From JALQXV01 sp964540445 (GTDB lineage: Bacteria > Patescibacteriota > Saccharimonadia > Saccharimonadales > 2-12-FULL-41-12): a stretch of 12,850 bases of DNA. Positions 7,709-12,850 of the stretch are shown piece after piece. The stretch spans positions 1 to 12,850 of the forward strand of contig CAZIMF010000024.1 of the NCBI GenBank assembly GCA_964540445.1, written 5' to 3'. Position 1 is the first letter of the stretch. Each line of letters starts with the position of its first letter. A program made the translations under genes and the position numbers. A model generated the notes under the pieces. It made no database searches, was not told where the DNA came from, and saw only the letters and a program-made list of their open reading frames with translations.

Positions 7709-7743
7709 TTTTTTAAATTGCGACAATTTTGCAATTTAAAAAA
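7709..7743. repeat. Perfect 13-bp inverted repeat in the def-priA gap
   Basis: TTTTTTAAATTGC at 7709-7721 is exactly repeated in inverted orientation at 7731-7743, around a 9-nt spacer (GACAATTTT). The rest of the 197-nt gap (7624-7820) is AT-rich and holds no gene. Because the A and T runs are inside the arms, neither strand ends in a free U tract, so it is not a textbook intrinsic terminator. It could still weakly terminate priA transcripts, protect the 3' end of the priA mRNA or serve as a protein-binding site before def. Confidence 0.75.
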
Positions 7744-7801
7744 ATGATTTACGCACATCAAGATATGTATATGAGATACCTTTATTAAATTAAGATAAAA
7801 T

Positions 7802-7817
7802 CGAGCCGACGAGCCGA
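7802..7817. repeat. Tandem 8-bp direct repeat after priA
   Basis: CGAGCCGA occurs twice in direct succession (7802-7809 and 7810-7817), 3 nt beyond the priA stop codon. It is GC-rich in an AT-rich gap. No function is evident. Confidence 0.6.
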
Positions 7818-7820
7818 ACT

Positions 7821-9761
7821 CTACAGCAGGTTGTTGGGGTCGAGGTTGACGATGCATTGCACCGGGATGGTGCGGGCAAGACGGGTTAGCGCTGGGCGCT
7901 GTTTAGCTTTGACGATGATTTGCCAGGTGTAGGTATTGTTGCGTTTCTCGATAAAACTTGGGGTTGGACCGGAAATTTTAATTGGTTCGCCCGATTCGCG
8001 TAAAAAGTTAATTATTTGGTCACATGAGCTTGCTACTGTTTGGAGGCGGCCCCGTGTAACCTCAATTTTCATTACATACACAAAAGGAGGAAATTCAAAT
8101 TGTTTGCGCTCCAGCATCTGGGCGTCATAAAACTGTTGCCATGAGTAATTTCGCACAGCAGTCTGCACCGCAATATTCTGGGGGTCGTAGGTTTGCACAA
8201 CCACTTCGCCGCTGCGGTGGCCGCGTCCAACCCGGCCAATTAATTGATGCATCAACTGATATGAGCGCTCGCTAGAAGTATAGTCGGGGAATTGCAGCTC
8301 GTTTTCGGCCAGCAGAATGCCCACCAGAGATAATCGCGGTAAGTCGTGTCCTTTGGCCAGCAGCTGTGTACCAATTAAAATGTCTATTTCGCCGCGCATA
8401 ACTTCGCCGTGCCGTGTTTCAAGCCGCTCGGCTTTACGGTTATCTTTGTCAAAACGGGCAATCCGAGCATCCGGAAATGCATGGGTGATAGCTTCGACAA
8501 TAGCTTTGGTACCGGGGCTTTTAAAGATAATGTCATGTGATGTGCACTCAGGGCAGACGCTAGGCGCAGGAGTATGATTACCGCAGGTGTGGCATTGCAG
8601 GCGGTGCGTGTCACCGTGATAGGTATAGGGCAGGTCACAGCGCGGGCACAGCGCGTGCCAGCCGCAATTCTGACACAAGATAAGCCGGGCACTGCCTCGT
8701 TTGTTTAGAAAGAGCAGTGTTTGTTCGCCTTGGGCCAACGCTTTTGTTATAGCATCAAGTAGAGTTGTAGTAATCAGGGGGTAGCGAGTACGCTCCTCGC
8801 TATCGCGAATATTGACGATATGGGTTTTGGTGGCAGTGTTGCTCGTAGCAACCGCTTTTTCTTGCATGCGGATAATTGCGATGTGTCGTTTTTGGGCTAT
8901 GTAGTATTCGCTTATGGGTGGTGTCGCCGAACCCATAATCAGCTGCGCATTATGCAGGCGGGCAAGTTGACTGGCAACCCGGACAGTCTGGTAGTATGGT
9001 GCTTGATCTTGCTTGTAGGCTGGTTCATGGAACTCATCGATGACTACCAGGCCAATGTTGATGAGTGGCATAAAAAGAGCGGAGCGCGGCCCGATGACAA
9101 TCTGCGGCTCACGGGCAGCAGTAATCGCATGCCACACATTTCGCCGCTTAACCGGCGTTAAGGCCGAGTGGGTAACGTGCACAAGGCTCCTTAGGTGTGT
9201 TTCAAAGCTGGTTACAATTTGCGGGGAGAGCGCAATCTCTGGTACGAGTATGAGTACTGACTTACCGGCTGCAATTGTTTGGCGAGCCAGCTCTATATAG
9301 ATGCGAGTTTTGCCGCTGCCGGTGTCTCCGTGGAGCACCACCGCTCTTTTCGCCGCTGTAATCTGAGCTAGTACATTTTTTTGTTCAGTTGTGAGTGGTG
9401 GACTTTTGACTACCTTGGCGCGGCTTATTTTCGGTTTTGATTCGACTGGGATGTACTGTTTTTGCTCACTAAACGGCAAAAATTGCTGCGCGATAAGACC
9501 AAGCGGCGCAGGATAGTATTCAAGCAGCCAATTAAACAATTCGAGGTGCTGCTTTGGTAGGCAAGCGGATGTAACTGATTCAATAGGATTTGTCTTAAAT
9601 TCAGGTTTTGGAGTGCTGCGCACTACAAAAGCCATAACCGGCTTTGAACGAATTTTTACAACAATAATTTGACCCTCATTTACCAATTCAGAACTGCTAT
9701 AGGTGAGCGGAGTAGCTCCATGATACTGTCGACTGGCTGGTGCGACCTCGTAAAAATACAT
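7821..9761 (-). CDS. priA: Primosomal protein N' (PriA), replication-restart helicase, short form
   Basis: PriA recognises stalled forks and reloads the replicative helicase. Helicase motifs are in order: Walker A GDTGSGKT (145-152), motif II DEFH (242-245), motif III GSAT (277-280), GTQLLAKGHD (464-473) and motif VI QLIGRVGRG (506-514). Eight cysteines of the two zinc sites lie at 363, 366, 372, 375, 390, 393, 403 and 406. The helicase core begins near residue 123. In E. coli the Walker A lysine is residue 230, here 151, so about 80 N-terminal residues are missing, about the size of the winged-helix domain. The third position of motif II, normally Glu in PriA (DEEH), is Phe; the essential Asp-Glu pair remains. 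priA-def-fmt order is also known from Firmicutes. A -10-like TATACT lies 9 nt before the ATG. Confidence 0.95.
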   Translation of the reverse strand: MYFYEVAPASRQYHGATPLTYSSSELVNEGQIIVVKIRSKPVMAFVVRSTPKPEFKTNPIESVTSACLPKQHLELFNWLLEYYPAPLGLIAQQFLPFSEQKQYIPVESKPKISRAKVVKSPPLTTEQKNVLAQITAAKRAVVLHGDTGSGKTRIYIELARQTIAAGKSVLILVPEIALSPQIVTSFETHLRSLVHVTHSALTPVKRRNVWHAITAAREPQIVIGPRSALFMPLINIGLVVIDEFHEPAYKQDQAPYYQTVRVASQLARLHNAQLIMGSATPPISEYYIAQKRHIAIIRMQEKAVATSNTATKTHIVNIRDSEERTRYPLITTTLLDAITKALAQGEQTLLFLNKRGSARLILCQNCGWHALCPRCDLPYTYHGDTHRLQCHTCGNHTPAPSVCPECTSHDIIFKSPGTKAIVEAITHAFPDARIARFDKDNRKAERLETRHGEVMRGEIDILIGTQLLAKGHDLPRLSLVGILLAENELQFPDYTSSERSYQLMHQLIGRVGRGHRSGEVVVQTYDPQNIAVQTAVRNYSWQQFYDAQMLERKQFEFPPFVYVMKIEVTRGRLQTVASSCDQIINFLRESGEPIKISGPTPSFIEKRNNTYTWQIIVKAKQRPALTRLARTIPVQCIVNLDPNNLL

Positions 9762-9770
9762 AGTCTATAT

Positions 9771-9801
9771 AGTATAAACAATTTCTGACGAAAGGTGTTA
9801 A
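9771..9801 (-). promoter_or_regulatory. Candidate priA promoter, -10 box 9 nt before ATG
   Basis: On the minus strand TTAACA (9801-9796) is followed after 19 nt by TATACT (9776-9771), and the ATG begins 9 nt later. The spacer is slightly long. The predicted start site is within a few bases of the start codon, so the priA mRNA would be leaderless. No Shine-Dalgarno is present. Confidence 0.45.
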
Positions 9802-9858
9802 AAAGCTTGTTTCTACAGAGTTATGAAGCGCTGGAAACGATAAAAAAACTGGAATGTA

Positions 9859-9887
9859 TTGAAAAGCTCAGGCGATGTGTCTATACT
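9859..9887 (+). promoter_or_regulatory. Promoter of the winged-helix regulator gene
   Basis: TTGAAA at 9859-9864, a 17-nt spacer and TATACT at 9882-9887 make a good housekeeping promoter. The predicted start site is near 9893-9896, about 24 nt before the ATG at 9918. It diverges from the priA promoter within a 156-nt region that holds no other gene. Confidence 0.7.
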
Positions 9888-9890
9888 TAG

Positions 9891-9909
9891 CGTTGTTATC
9901 GTAACATCG
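9891..9909. promoter_or_regulatory. 19-bp palindrome at the predicted start site: candidate operator
   Basis: The sequence CGTTGTTATCGTAACATCG is symmetric about 9900, with 7 of 8 arm positions pairing (TGTTA facing TAACA, CG facing CG, one T-T mismatch). It begins 3 nt after the -10 box and covers the expected start site. That is a classic repressor position, and the gene it precedes encodes a winged-helix DNA-binding protein. It might instead fold as an RNA hairpin in the short leader. Confidence 0.5.
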
Positions 9910-9917
9910 AAAAGCTT

Positions 9918-10202
9918 ATGTTAGACGTATTTATTACCTCCCGAGTTCGGCGCAAAATTATCGTGGTATACGCAAAATATCCCGACTTTAAAACGCATGT
10001 CCGCGGATTGGCAAAACTCATTAAAGAAGACGCCGGAAACATCCAGCGTGAACTTAAACGTCTCGAAAAAATCGGCTTTCTGATGTCTGAAAAACAAGCC
10101 AACACCAAGATCTATTACACCAACAAACACTTCGTTATCTTTAAAGAACTCCAAAGTATTGTTTTAAAGTCACAGCGCGCCACCCAAAAAAGGCAACAAT
10201 AA
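9918..10202 (+). CDS. Small winged-helix DNA-binding protein, ArsR/MarR-like
   Basis: This 94-residue basic protein is essentially one winged helix-turn-helix domain. An N-terminal helix (VFITSRVRRKIIVVYAKYP, 4-22) leads into the helix-turn-helix (VRGLAKLIKEDAGNIQRELKRL, 28-49). The wing follows (IGFLMSEKQANTKIYYTN, 52-69) and a C-terminal helix (72-85) that probably mediates dimerisation. The layout resembles the small ArsR/MarR-like regulators common in Patescibacteria and archaea. No metal-binding cysteines are present, so metal sensing is not supported. It has its own promoter and a palindrome over the start site, pointing to autoregulation. It lies between divergent priA and rpsU, so either could be a further target; this is inference. 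No clear Shine-Dalgarno is present. Confidence 0.85.
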   Translation: MLDVFITSRVRRKIIVVYAKYPDFKTHVRGLAKLIKEDAGNIQRELKRLEKIGFLMSEKQANTKIYYTNKHFVIFKELQSIVLKSQRATQKRQQ

Positions 10203-10205
10203 CAG

Positions 10206-10234
10206 TTGAAAATAACTCCTTACTAGGGTAGAAT
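10206..10234 (+). promoter_or_regulatory. rpsU promoter giving a predicted leaderless mRNA
   Basis: TTGAAA at 10206-10211, an exact 17-nt spacer and TAGAAT at 10229-10234 lie immediately before rpsU. Only 8 nt separate the -10 box from the ATG at 10243, so transcription should begin at or within about 3 nt of the start codon. No Shine-Dalgarno is present. The promoter starts 3 nt after the stop of the regulator gene. Confidence 0.7.
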
Positions 10235-10242
10235 AGAAACCT

Positions 10243-10452
10243 ATGATACAAGTTACTAAAAAAGATTCTAAAGAATCCACCGAGAATATGTTGCGCCGTT
10301 TTACACGTAAAGTTCAGCAATCTGGCGTTATCGCCGTTGCTAAGCAAGTGCAGCATTTCGAGAAGCCAATCAGCAAACGCGACCGCCGACTTAAGGCTAT
10401 TGTTCGCCGCGCCCGAAAAGCTGACAAAGTAAAAAAACTTAAACTCTCGTAA
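10243..10452 (+). CDS. rpsU: 30S ribosomal protein bS21
   Basis: This is a 69-residue, strongly basic protein, close to the 71 aa of E. coli S21. The family pattern is clear: a variable start, then ENMLRRFTRKVQQSGVIA (14-31), then a QHFEKPISKRDRR segment (37-49) and a Lys/Arg-rich helical tail. S21 sits on the small subunit near the anti-Shine-Dalgarno end of 16S rRNA and helps with initiation. It heads an rpsU-yqeY-adk-map run, and rpsU-yqeY adjacency is also known in Firmicutes. A protein tied to Shine-Dalgarno-region chemistry having a leaderless message is a notable combination. Confidence 0.93.
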   Translation: MIQVTKKDSKESTENMLRRFTRKVQQSGVIAVAKQVQHFEKPISKRDRRLKAIVRRARKADKVKKLKLS

Positions 10453-10474
10453 TCGTATATAAAGAATATTTATA

Positions 10475-10927
10475 ATGATCAAACAAACTATTGATCACGA
10501 TATTAAGACTGCCATGCTGGCGGGTGATAAGCCATTGGTAATGGCGCTTAAAACACTCAAGAGTGTAATTTTGTATGCCGAAGTTGCGGCCGGAAAGCGT
10601 GATGAAGGTCTGGACGATCAGACCGTAGTCGCACTGCTACAGAAAGAACTTAAGAAGCGAGCCGAAGCTGCTCAGTTGTACGAGCAGGGTGGTAATGCCG
10701 AACAGGCAGCTAACGAGCACTACGAAGAAGTAGTCATTCAGAAGTATTTGCCGGCTCAACTCGACGAAGCGGCAATTAATGCCTTGATTGATGAAGCGAT
10801 TGCAGAGCTAGGAATCGAGCTCAATAGCCAAGCAATGGGTCAGCTAATTGGTGCGGTTAAGAAAAAATCTGGCGGCGCAGCCGACGGTGCGCTTACTGCA
10901 CAATTGGTGAAAGCGAGACTTTCTTAA
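10475..10927 (+). CDS. yqeY: GatB/YqeY domain protein
   Basis: This 150-residue helical protein matches the YqeY family (B. subtilis YqeY about 148 aa). These are stand-alone relatives of the C-terminal tRNA-binding domain of the GatB amidotransferase subunit. Diagnostic segments include MALKTLKSVILYAEVA (24-39), LLQKELKKRAEAAQLYEQGG (54-73), VVIQKYLPAQL (86-96) and the ending MGQLIGAVKKKSGGAADGA (120-138). The exact role is unsettled; tRNA-related activity is inferred from the fold. It lies 22 nt after rpsU in an AU-rich gap without a Shine-Dalgarno, and 3 nt before adk. It is probably translated from the rpsU transcript. Confidence 0.92.
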   Translation: MIKQTIDHDIKTAMLAGDKPLVMALKTLKSVILYAEVAAGKRDEGLDDQTVVALLQKELKKRAEAAQLYEQGGNAEQAANEHYEEVVIQKYLPAQLDEAAINALIDEAIAELGIELNSQAMGQLIGAVKKKSGGAADGALTAQLVKARLS

Positions 10928-10930
10928 GTC

Positions 10931-11476
10931 ATGATTTTACTGATGGGCATTGCCGGGTCGGGCAAGGGAACACAAGGAAAACTACTCGCTGCAACGCGGG
11001 GGTACCATGTACTATCTACCGGCGAGTTGCTGCGCAGTTATGGTTCCGAAGATCAACATGCCCGAATGCACACCTGCGAACTTATTAGCGACGACGAGGT
11101 AACTCAGCTGCTCGACCAAGCGCTCAATAATCTCGAAGATCCAGACCGGACTATCCTTGATGGTTACCCACGCTCGGTAACGCAGTCAAAATGGCTGCTG
11201 GCACAGGCAGCCGCCGGCCGGTTCAGTATTCAGTATGTACTACATCTGCAGGCATCACGCAGTGAAGTGCTGGCGCGCATCCGGGATCGGGCACGTGCCG
11301 ACGATCATGATGTGGCTATCGAAGCGCGCTTCCAAGAGTACGATCAACGAACCGTACCAATTTTAGAATACTACCGCGAGCATGGTATCGAAGTTATTGA
11401 TGTAAATGGTGAGCGCCAAATCGAAGATGTACATCAAGAAATTATTGCTATCGACAAAGCGCACAGCGGAGAATAA
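10931..11476 (+). CDS. adk: Adenylate kinase, short form without zinc LID
   Basis: Adk catalyses ATP + AMP to 2 ADP in the cytoplasm. Seen are the P-loop GIAGSGKGTQ (6-15), the AMP-binding STGELLR (29-35), DGYPRSVTQ (77-85; Phe is more usual where Tyr is here) and RARADDHDVAIEARFQEY (119-136), which matches the conserved R-x-R-x-DD and later Arg. At 181 aa it lacks the long LID insertion of E. coli Adk (214 aa), and no zinc cysteines are present. The ATG at 10931 is the only start that keeps the first beta strand. There is no clear Shine-Dalgarno, so coupling to yqeY (3-nt gap) is likely. map follows after 3 nt. In many bacteria adk-map lies with secY in the ribosomal protein operon; here it is elsewhere. 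Confidence 0.95.
   Translation: MILLMGIAGSGKGTQGKLLAATRGYHVLSTGELLRSYGSEDQHARMHTCELISDDEVTQLLDQALNNLEDPDRTILDGYPRSVTQSKWLLAQAAAGRFSIQYVLHLQASRSEVLARIRDRARADDHDVAIEARFQEYDQRTVPILEYYREHGIEVIDVNGERQIEDVHQEIIAIDKAHSGE
11468..11471 (+). promoter_or_regulatory. Shine-Dalgarno of map, deciding a GTG start
   Basis: GGAG inside the last codons of adk lies 8 nt before a GTG at 11480. The next ATG, at 11519, would remove the conserved IEAMRAGG helix, so the GTG start is preferred. Confidence 0.7.
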
Positions 11477-11479
11477 CCC

Positions 11480-12250
11480 GTGTATACCCGCGTAAAAACA
11501 AAAGCAGAGATTGAGGCCATGCGAGCCGGTGGAGCCATGACAGCAACGGTGCTAGCTATGCTTAAAAGAGAATTAGTTGCTGGCATGTCAGCCAAACAAC
11601 TGTCGGATATGGCAGATAAAAAAGTGCGCAGTCTGGGCGGGGAACCGGCCTTCCTGGGTTATCAGGGCTTTCCGGAGGCTATTTGTATCTCCGTAAATGA
11701 CGAAGTCGTACATGGTATTCCAACGGCTGACACAATAATCGCCAACGGCGATATTGTCAGTTTTGATTTTGGCGTTCGCTATAAAGGAATGATTACTGAT
11801 GCTGCAGTTTCTGTTATCTGCGGAGTTAACGAAACAGGTTACCGACCACCTAAACGAACAGCAGACCTGGTTCGCTATACCGAAGAGTCGTTGCATGAAG
11901 GTCTGGCCGTTATTGCTGATGGTTGTTATGGCGGTGATATTGGCTATGCCATCGAAAAAGTACTGATTAAACACCAGTATGGCATTGTGCGTGACTTAGT
12001 AGGGCATGGGGTTGGGCACGAAGTCCACGAAGACCCCAATATACCGAATTACGGACGTAAAAACACCGGTCCTAAATTAATAGCTGGTATGACCATTGCA
12101 GTTGAACCAATGGCAACGCTGGGCCGTGAGGCAATTACTATCAGTGAAGATGGCTGGACTGTTCGCACCAAAGACGGGTCGTTGGCCGCTCACTTCGAGC
12201 ATACGGTTTTAATTACGCCAACAGGATGCGAAATCTTAACCCAACTGTAA
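11480..12250 (+). CDS. map: Methionine aminopeptidase, type I
   Basis: Map removes the initiator Met after deformylation. The five metal ligands are present: Asp96 (SFDFG), Asp107 (MITDAAV), His176 (VGHGVGHEVHE), Glu209 (AVEPM) and Glu240 (FEHTV). The substrate-contacting His78 (EVVHGIP) is also present. The 256-aa length and lack of an insertion or N-terminal zinc extension make it a plain type Ia enzyme. The start is GTG, supported by GGAG at 11468-11471. It is the last gene of the rpsU-yqeY-adk-map run. No intrinsic terminator is seen before ftsA; only a 4-bp GCTG/CAGC hairpin without a T run lies at about 12255-12265. Confidence 0.97.
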   Translation: MYTRVKTKAEIEAMRAGGAMTATVLAMLKRELVAGMSAKQLSDMADKKVRSLGGEPAFLGYQGFPEAICISVNDEVVHGIPTADTIIANGDIVSFDFGVRYKGMITDAAVSVICGVNETGYRPPKRTADLVRYTEESLHEGLAVIADGCYGGDIGYAIEKVLIKHQYGIVRDLVGHGVGHEVHEDPNIPNYGRKNTGPKLIAGMTIAVEPMATLGREAITISEDGWTVRTKDGSLAAHFEHTVLITPTGCEILTQL

Positions 12251-12267
12251 TCTGGCTGTTTCAGCTA

Positions 12268-12297
12268 TTGCCGAGGTAGCTCCATAAGCGGTATACT
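12268..12297 (+). promoter_or_regulatory. Candidate ftsA promoter, -10 box 7 nt before ATG
   Basis: TTGCCG at 12268-12273, an 18-nt spacer and TATACT at 12292-12297 precede the ftsA ATG at 12305 by only 7 nt. The predicted start site is at or next to the start codon, so the mRNA would be leaderless. There is no Shine-Dalgarno in the gap. Confidence 0.5.
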
Positions 12298-12304
12298 GGC
12301 AACC

Positions 12305-12850
12305 ATGCGTGATACACAGCCCAATTATTTCGTGGGCCTTGATGTTGGCACCAGTGCAGTTCGCTGCGTCGTTGGTAGCCTCGACATAGCAAGCGAAGAA
12401 CCTAAAATGTCAGTTATTGGCTATGGTTCAGCTCAAAACATCGGTATGCGAAAAGGCTTGGTTGTCCATTTAGACGAAGTTGCCGCCGCCGTTAATCAGG
12501 CGGTTAGCGAAGCTGAACGAATTGCCGGCGTGCCCATTCGGAATGCCACCGTTAATGTAAACGGCATTCATATCAGTGGTCTCGACTCTAAGGGCGTAAT
12601 TGCCATTAGCGCCGCCAACCGCGAAATCTCACTCGAAGATAAGTTGCGCGTTGAAGACGCTGCTATCATCGTACAAATACCGGCTAACCGCGAAATTATC
12701 CAAGTCTTTCCTAAAAACTACCGCGTGGATGGCCACGATAGCATTAAGGATCCAATTGGCATGCGCGGCGTCCGCCTCGAAGTCGACACGCACATTGTTA
12801 CCGTTGCTAGTCCGAACATTCGCAGCCTCGACGCTGCACTTGATAAAGCT
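12305..12850 (+). CDS. ftsA: Cell division protein FtsA, N-terminal part (3' end outside window)
   Basis: The frame is open from the ATG at 12305 to the window end, giving 182 codons of an actin-like ATPase. The opening FVGLDVGTSAVRCVVG (9-24) is the first phosphate-binding loop. GMRKGLVVHLDEVAAAV (47-63) and TVNVNGIHISG (82-92) are typical FtsA strands. The segment IIQVFPKNYRVDGH (136-149), then DPIGMRGVRLEV (154-165), belongs to the FtsA-specific 1C subdomain, which separates it from MreB and DnaK. FtsA anchors the FtsZ ring to the membrane; the C-terminal amphipathic helix is not in the window. ftsZ may follow outside, which cannot be seen. A start 7 nt after a -10-like box suggests a leaderless message. 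Confidence 0.93.
   Translation, partial: MRDTQPNYFVGLDVGTSAVRCVVGSLDIASEEPKMSVIGYGSAQNIGMRKGLVVHLDEVAAAVNQAVSEAERIAGVPIRNATVNVNGIHISGLDSKGVIAISAANREISLEDKLRVEDAAIIVQIPANREIIQVFPKNYRVDGHDSIKDPIGMRGVRLEVDTHIVTVASPNIRSLDAALDKA

Noticed and set aside
8317..9300. Plus-strand open frames opposite priA (8317-8577, 8820-9161, 9040-9300)
   Set aside because: They lie fully inside the well-supported priA gene on the other strand and show no recognisable protein features.
9801..9917. Repeated AAAAGCT words at 9801, 9862 and 9910
   Set aside because: Short AT-biased words with irregular spacing; not enough to claim an iteron or regulator site.
10439..10467. Possible internal promoter before yqeY (TTAAAC, 17 nt, AAGAAT, 7 nt to ATG)
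   Set aside because: Both boxes are weak and overlap the rpsU end in AT-rich DNA; the rpsU promoter is enough to explain expression.

Overview
The window looks like a compact chromosomal segment from a reduced-genome bacterium, most likely Patescibacteria (CPR) and probably Candidatus Saccharibacteria (TM7). This is inferred from short versions of universal genes (IF-2 of 587 aa, PriA of 646 aa, adenylate kinase of 181 aa), a small DUF5663-like protein typical of these lineages, very short intergenic gaps and the mix of genes. The standard genetic code fits: no real gene contains an in-frame TGA. No rRNA, tRNA, CRISPR array, IS element or prophage was seen.

Layout. (1) 1-2157: the 3' end of ribosomal protein S1 (rpsA), then infB with a good Shine-Dalgarno. 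(2) 2175-6154: three lineage-specific genes on the + strand. They are a proline-rich, apparently tail-anchored protein; a 626-aa single-span membrane protein whose cytoplasmic part resembles a catalytically degenerate PP2C phosphatase; and a 106-aa DUF5663-like protein ended by a strong terminator at 6186-6215. (3) 6168-9761, minus strand: priA, def and fmt, an order also known from Firmicutes, here interrupted by a 197-nt gap with a perfect 13-bp inverted repeat. (4) 9762-9917: a divergent promoter region. (5) 9918-12250, + strand: a small winged-helix regulator, then rpsU-yqeY-adk-map. (6) From 12305: the start of ftsA, cut by the window end.

Functionally this is mostly a translation and protein-maturation neighbourhood: S1, IF-2, S21, Met-tRNA formyltransferase, peptide deformylase and methionine aminopeptidase. 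Replication restart (PriA), nucleotide metabolism (Adk) and cell division (FtsA) sit beside it. Fmt, Def and Map, which add the N-formyl group and then remove it and the initiator Met, all lie within about 6 kb.

The two signals most worth following are these. First, four transcription-unit leaders (def, priA, rpsU, ftsA) have a -10-like hexamer only 7-9 nt before the ATG, predicting leaderless mRNAs, whereas infB, fmt and map, which follow other genes closely, keep Shine-Dalgarno sequences. Second, a membrane-anchored protein looks like a PP2C pseudophosphatase joined to an outer LysM-like segment. A palindrome at the predicted start site of the winged-helix gene also suggests autoregulation.
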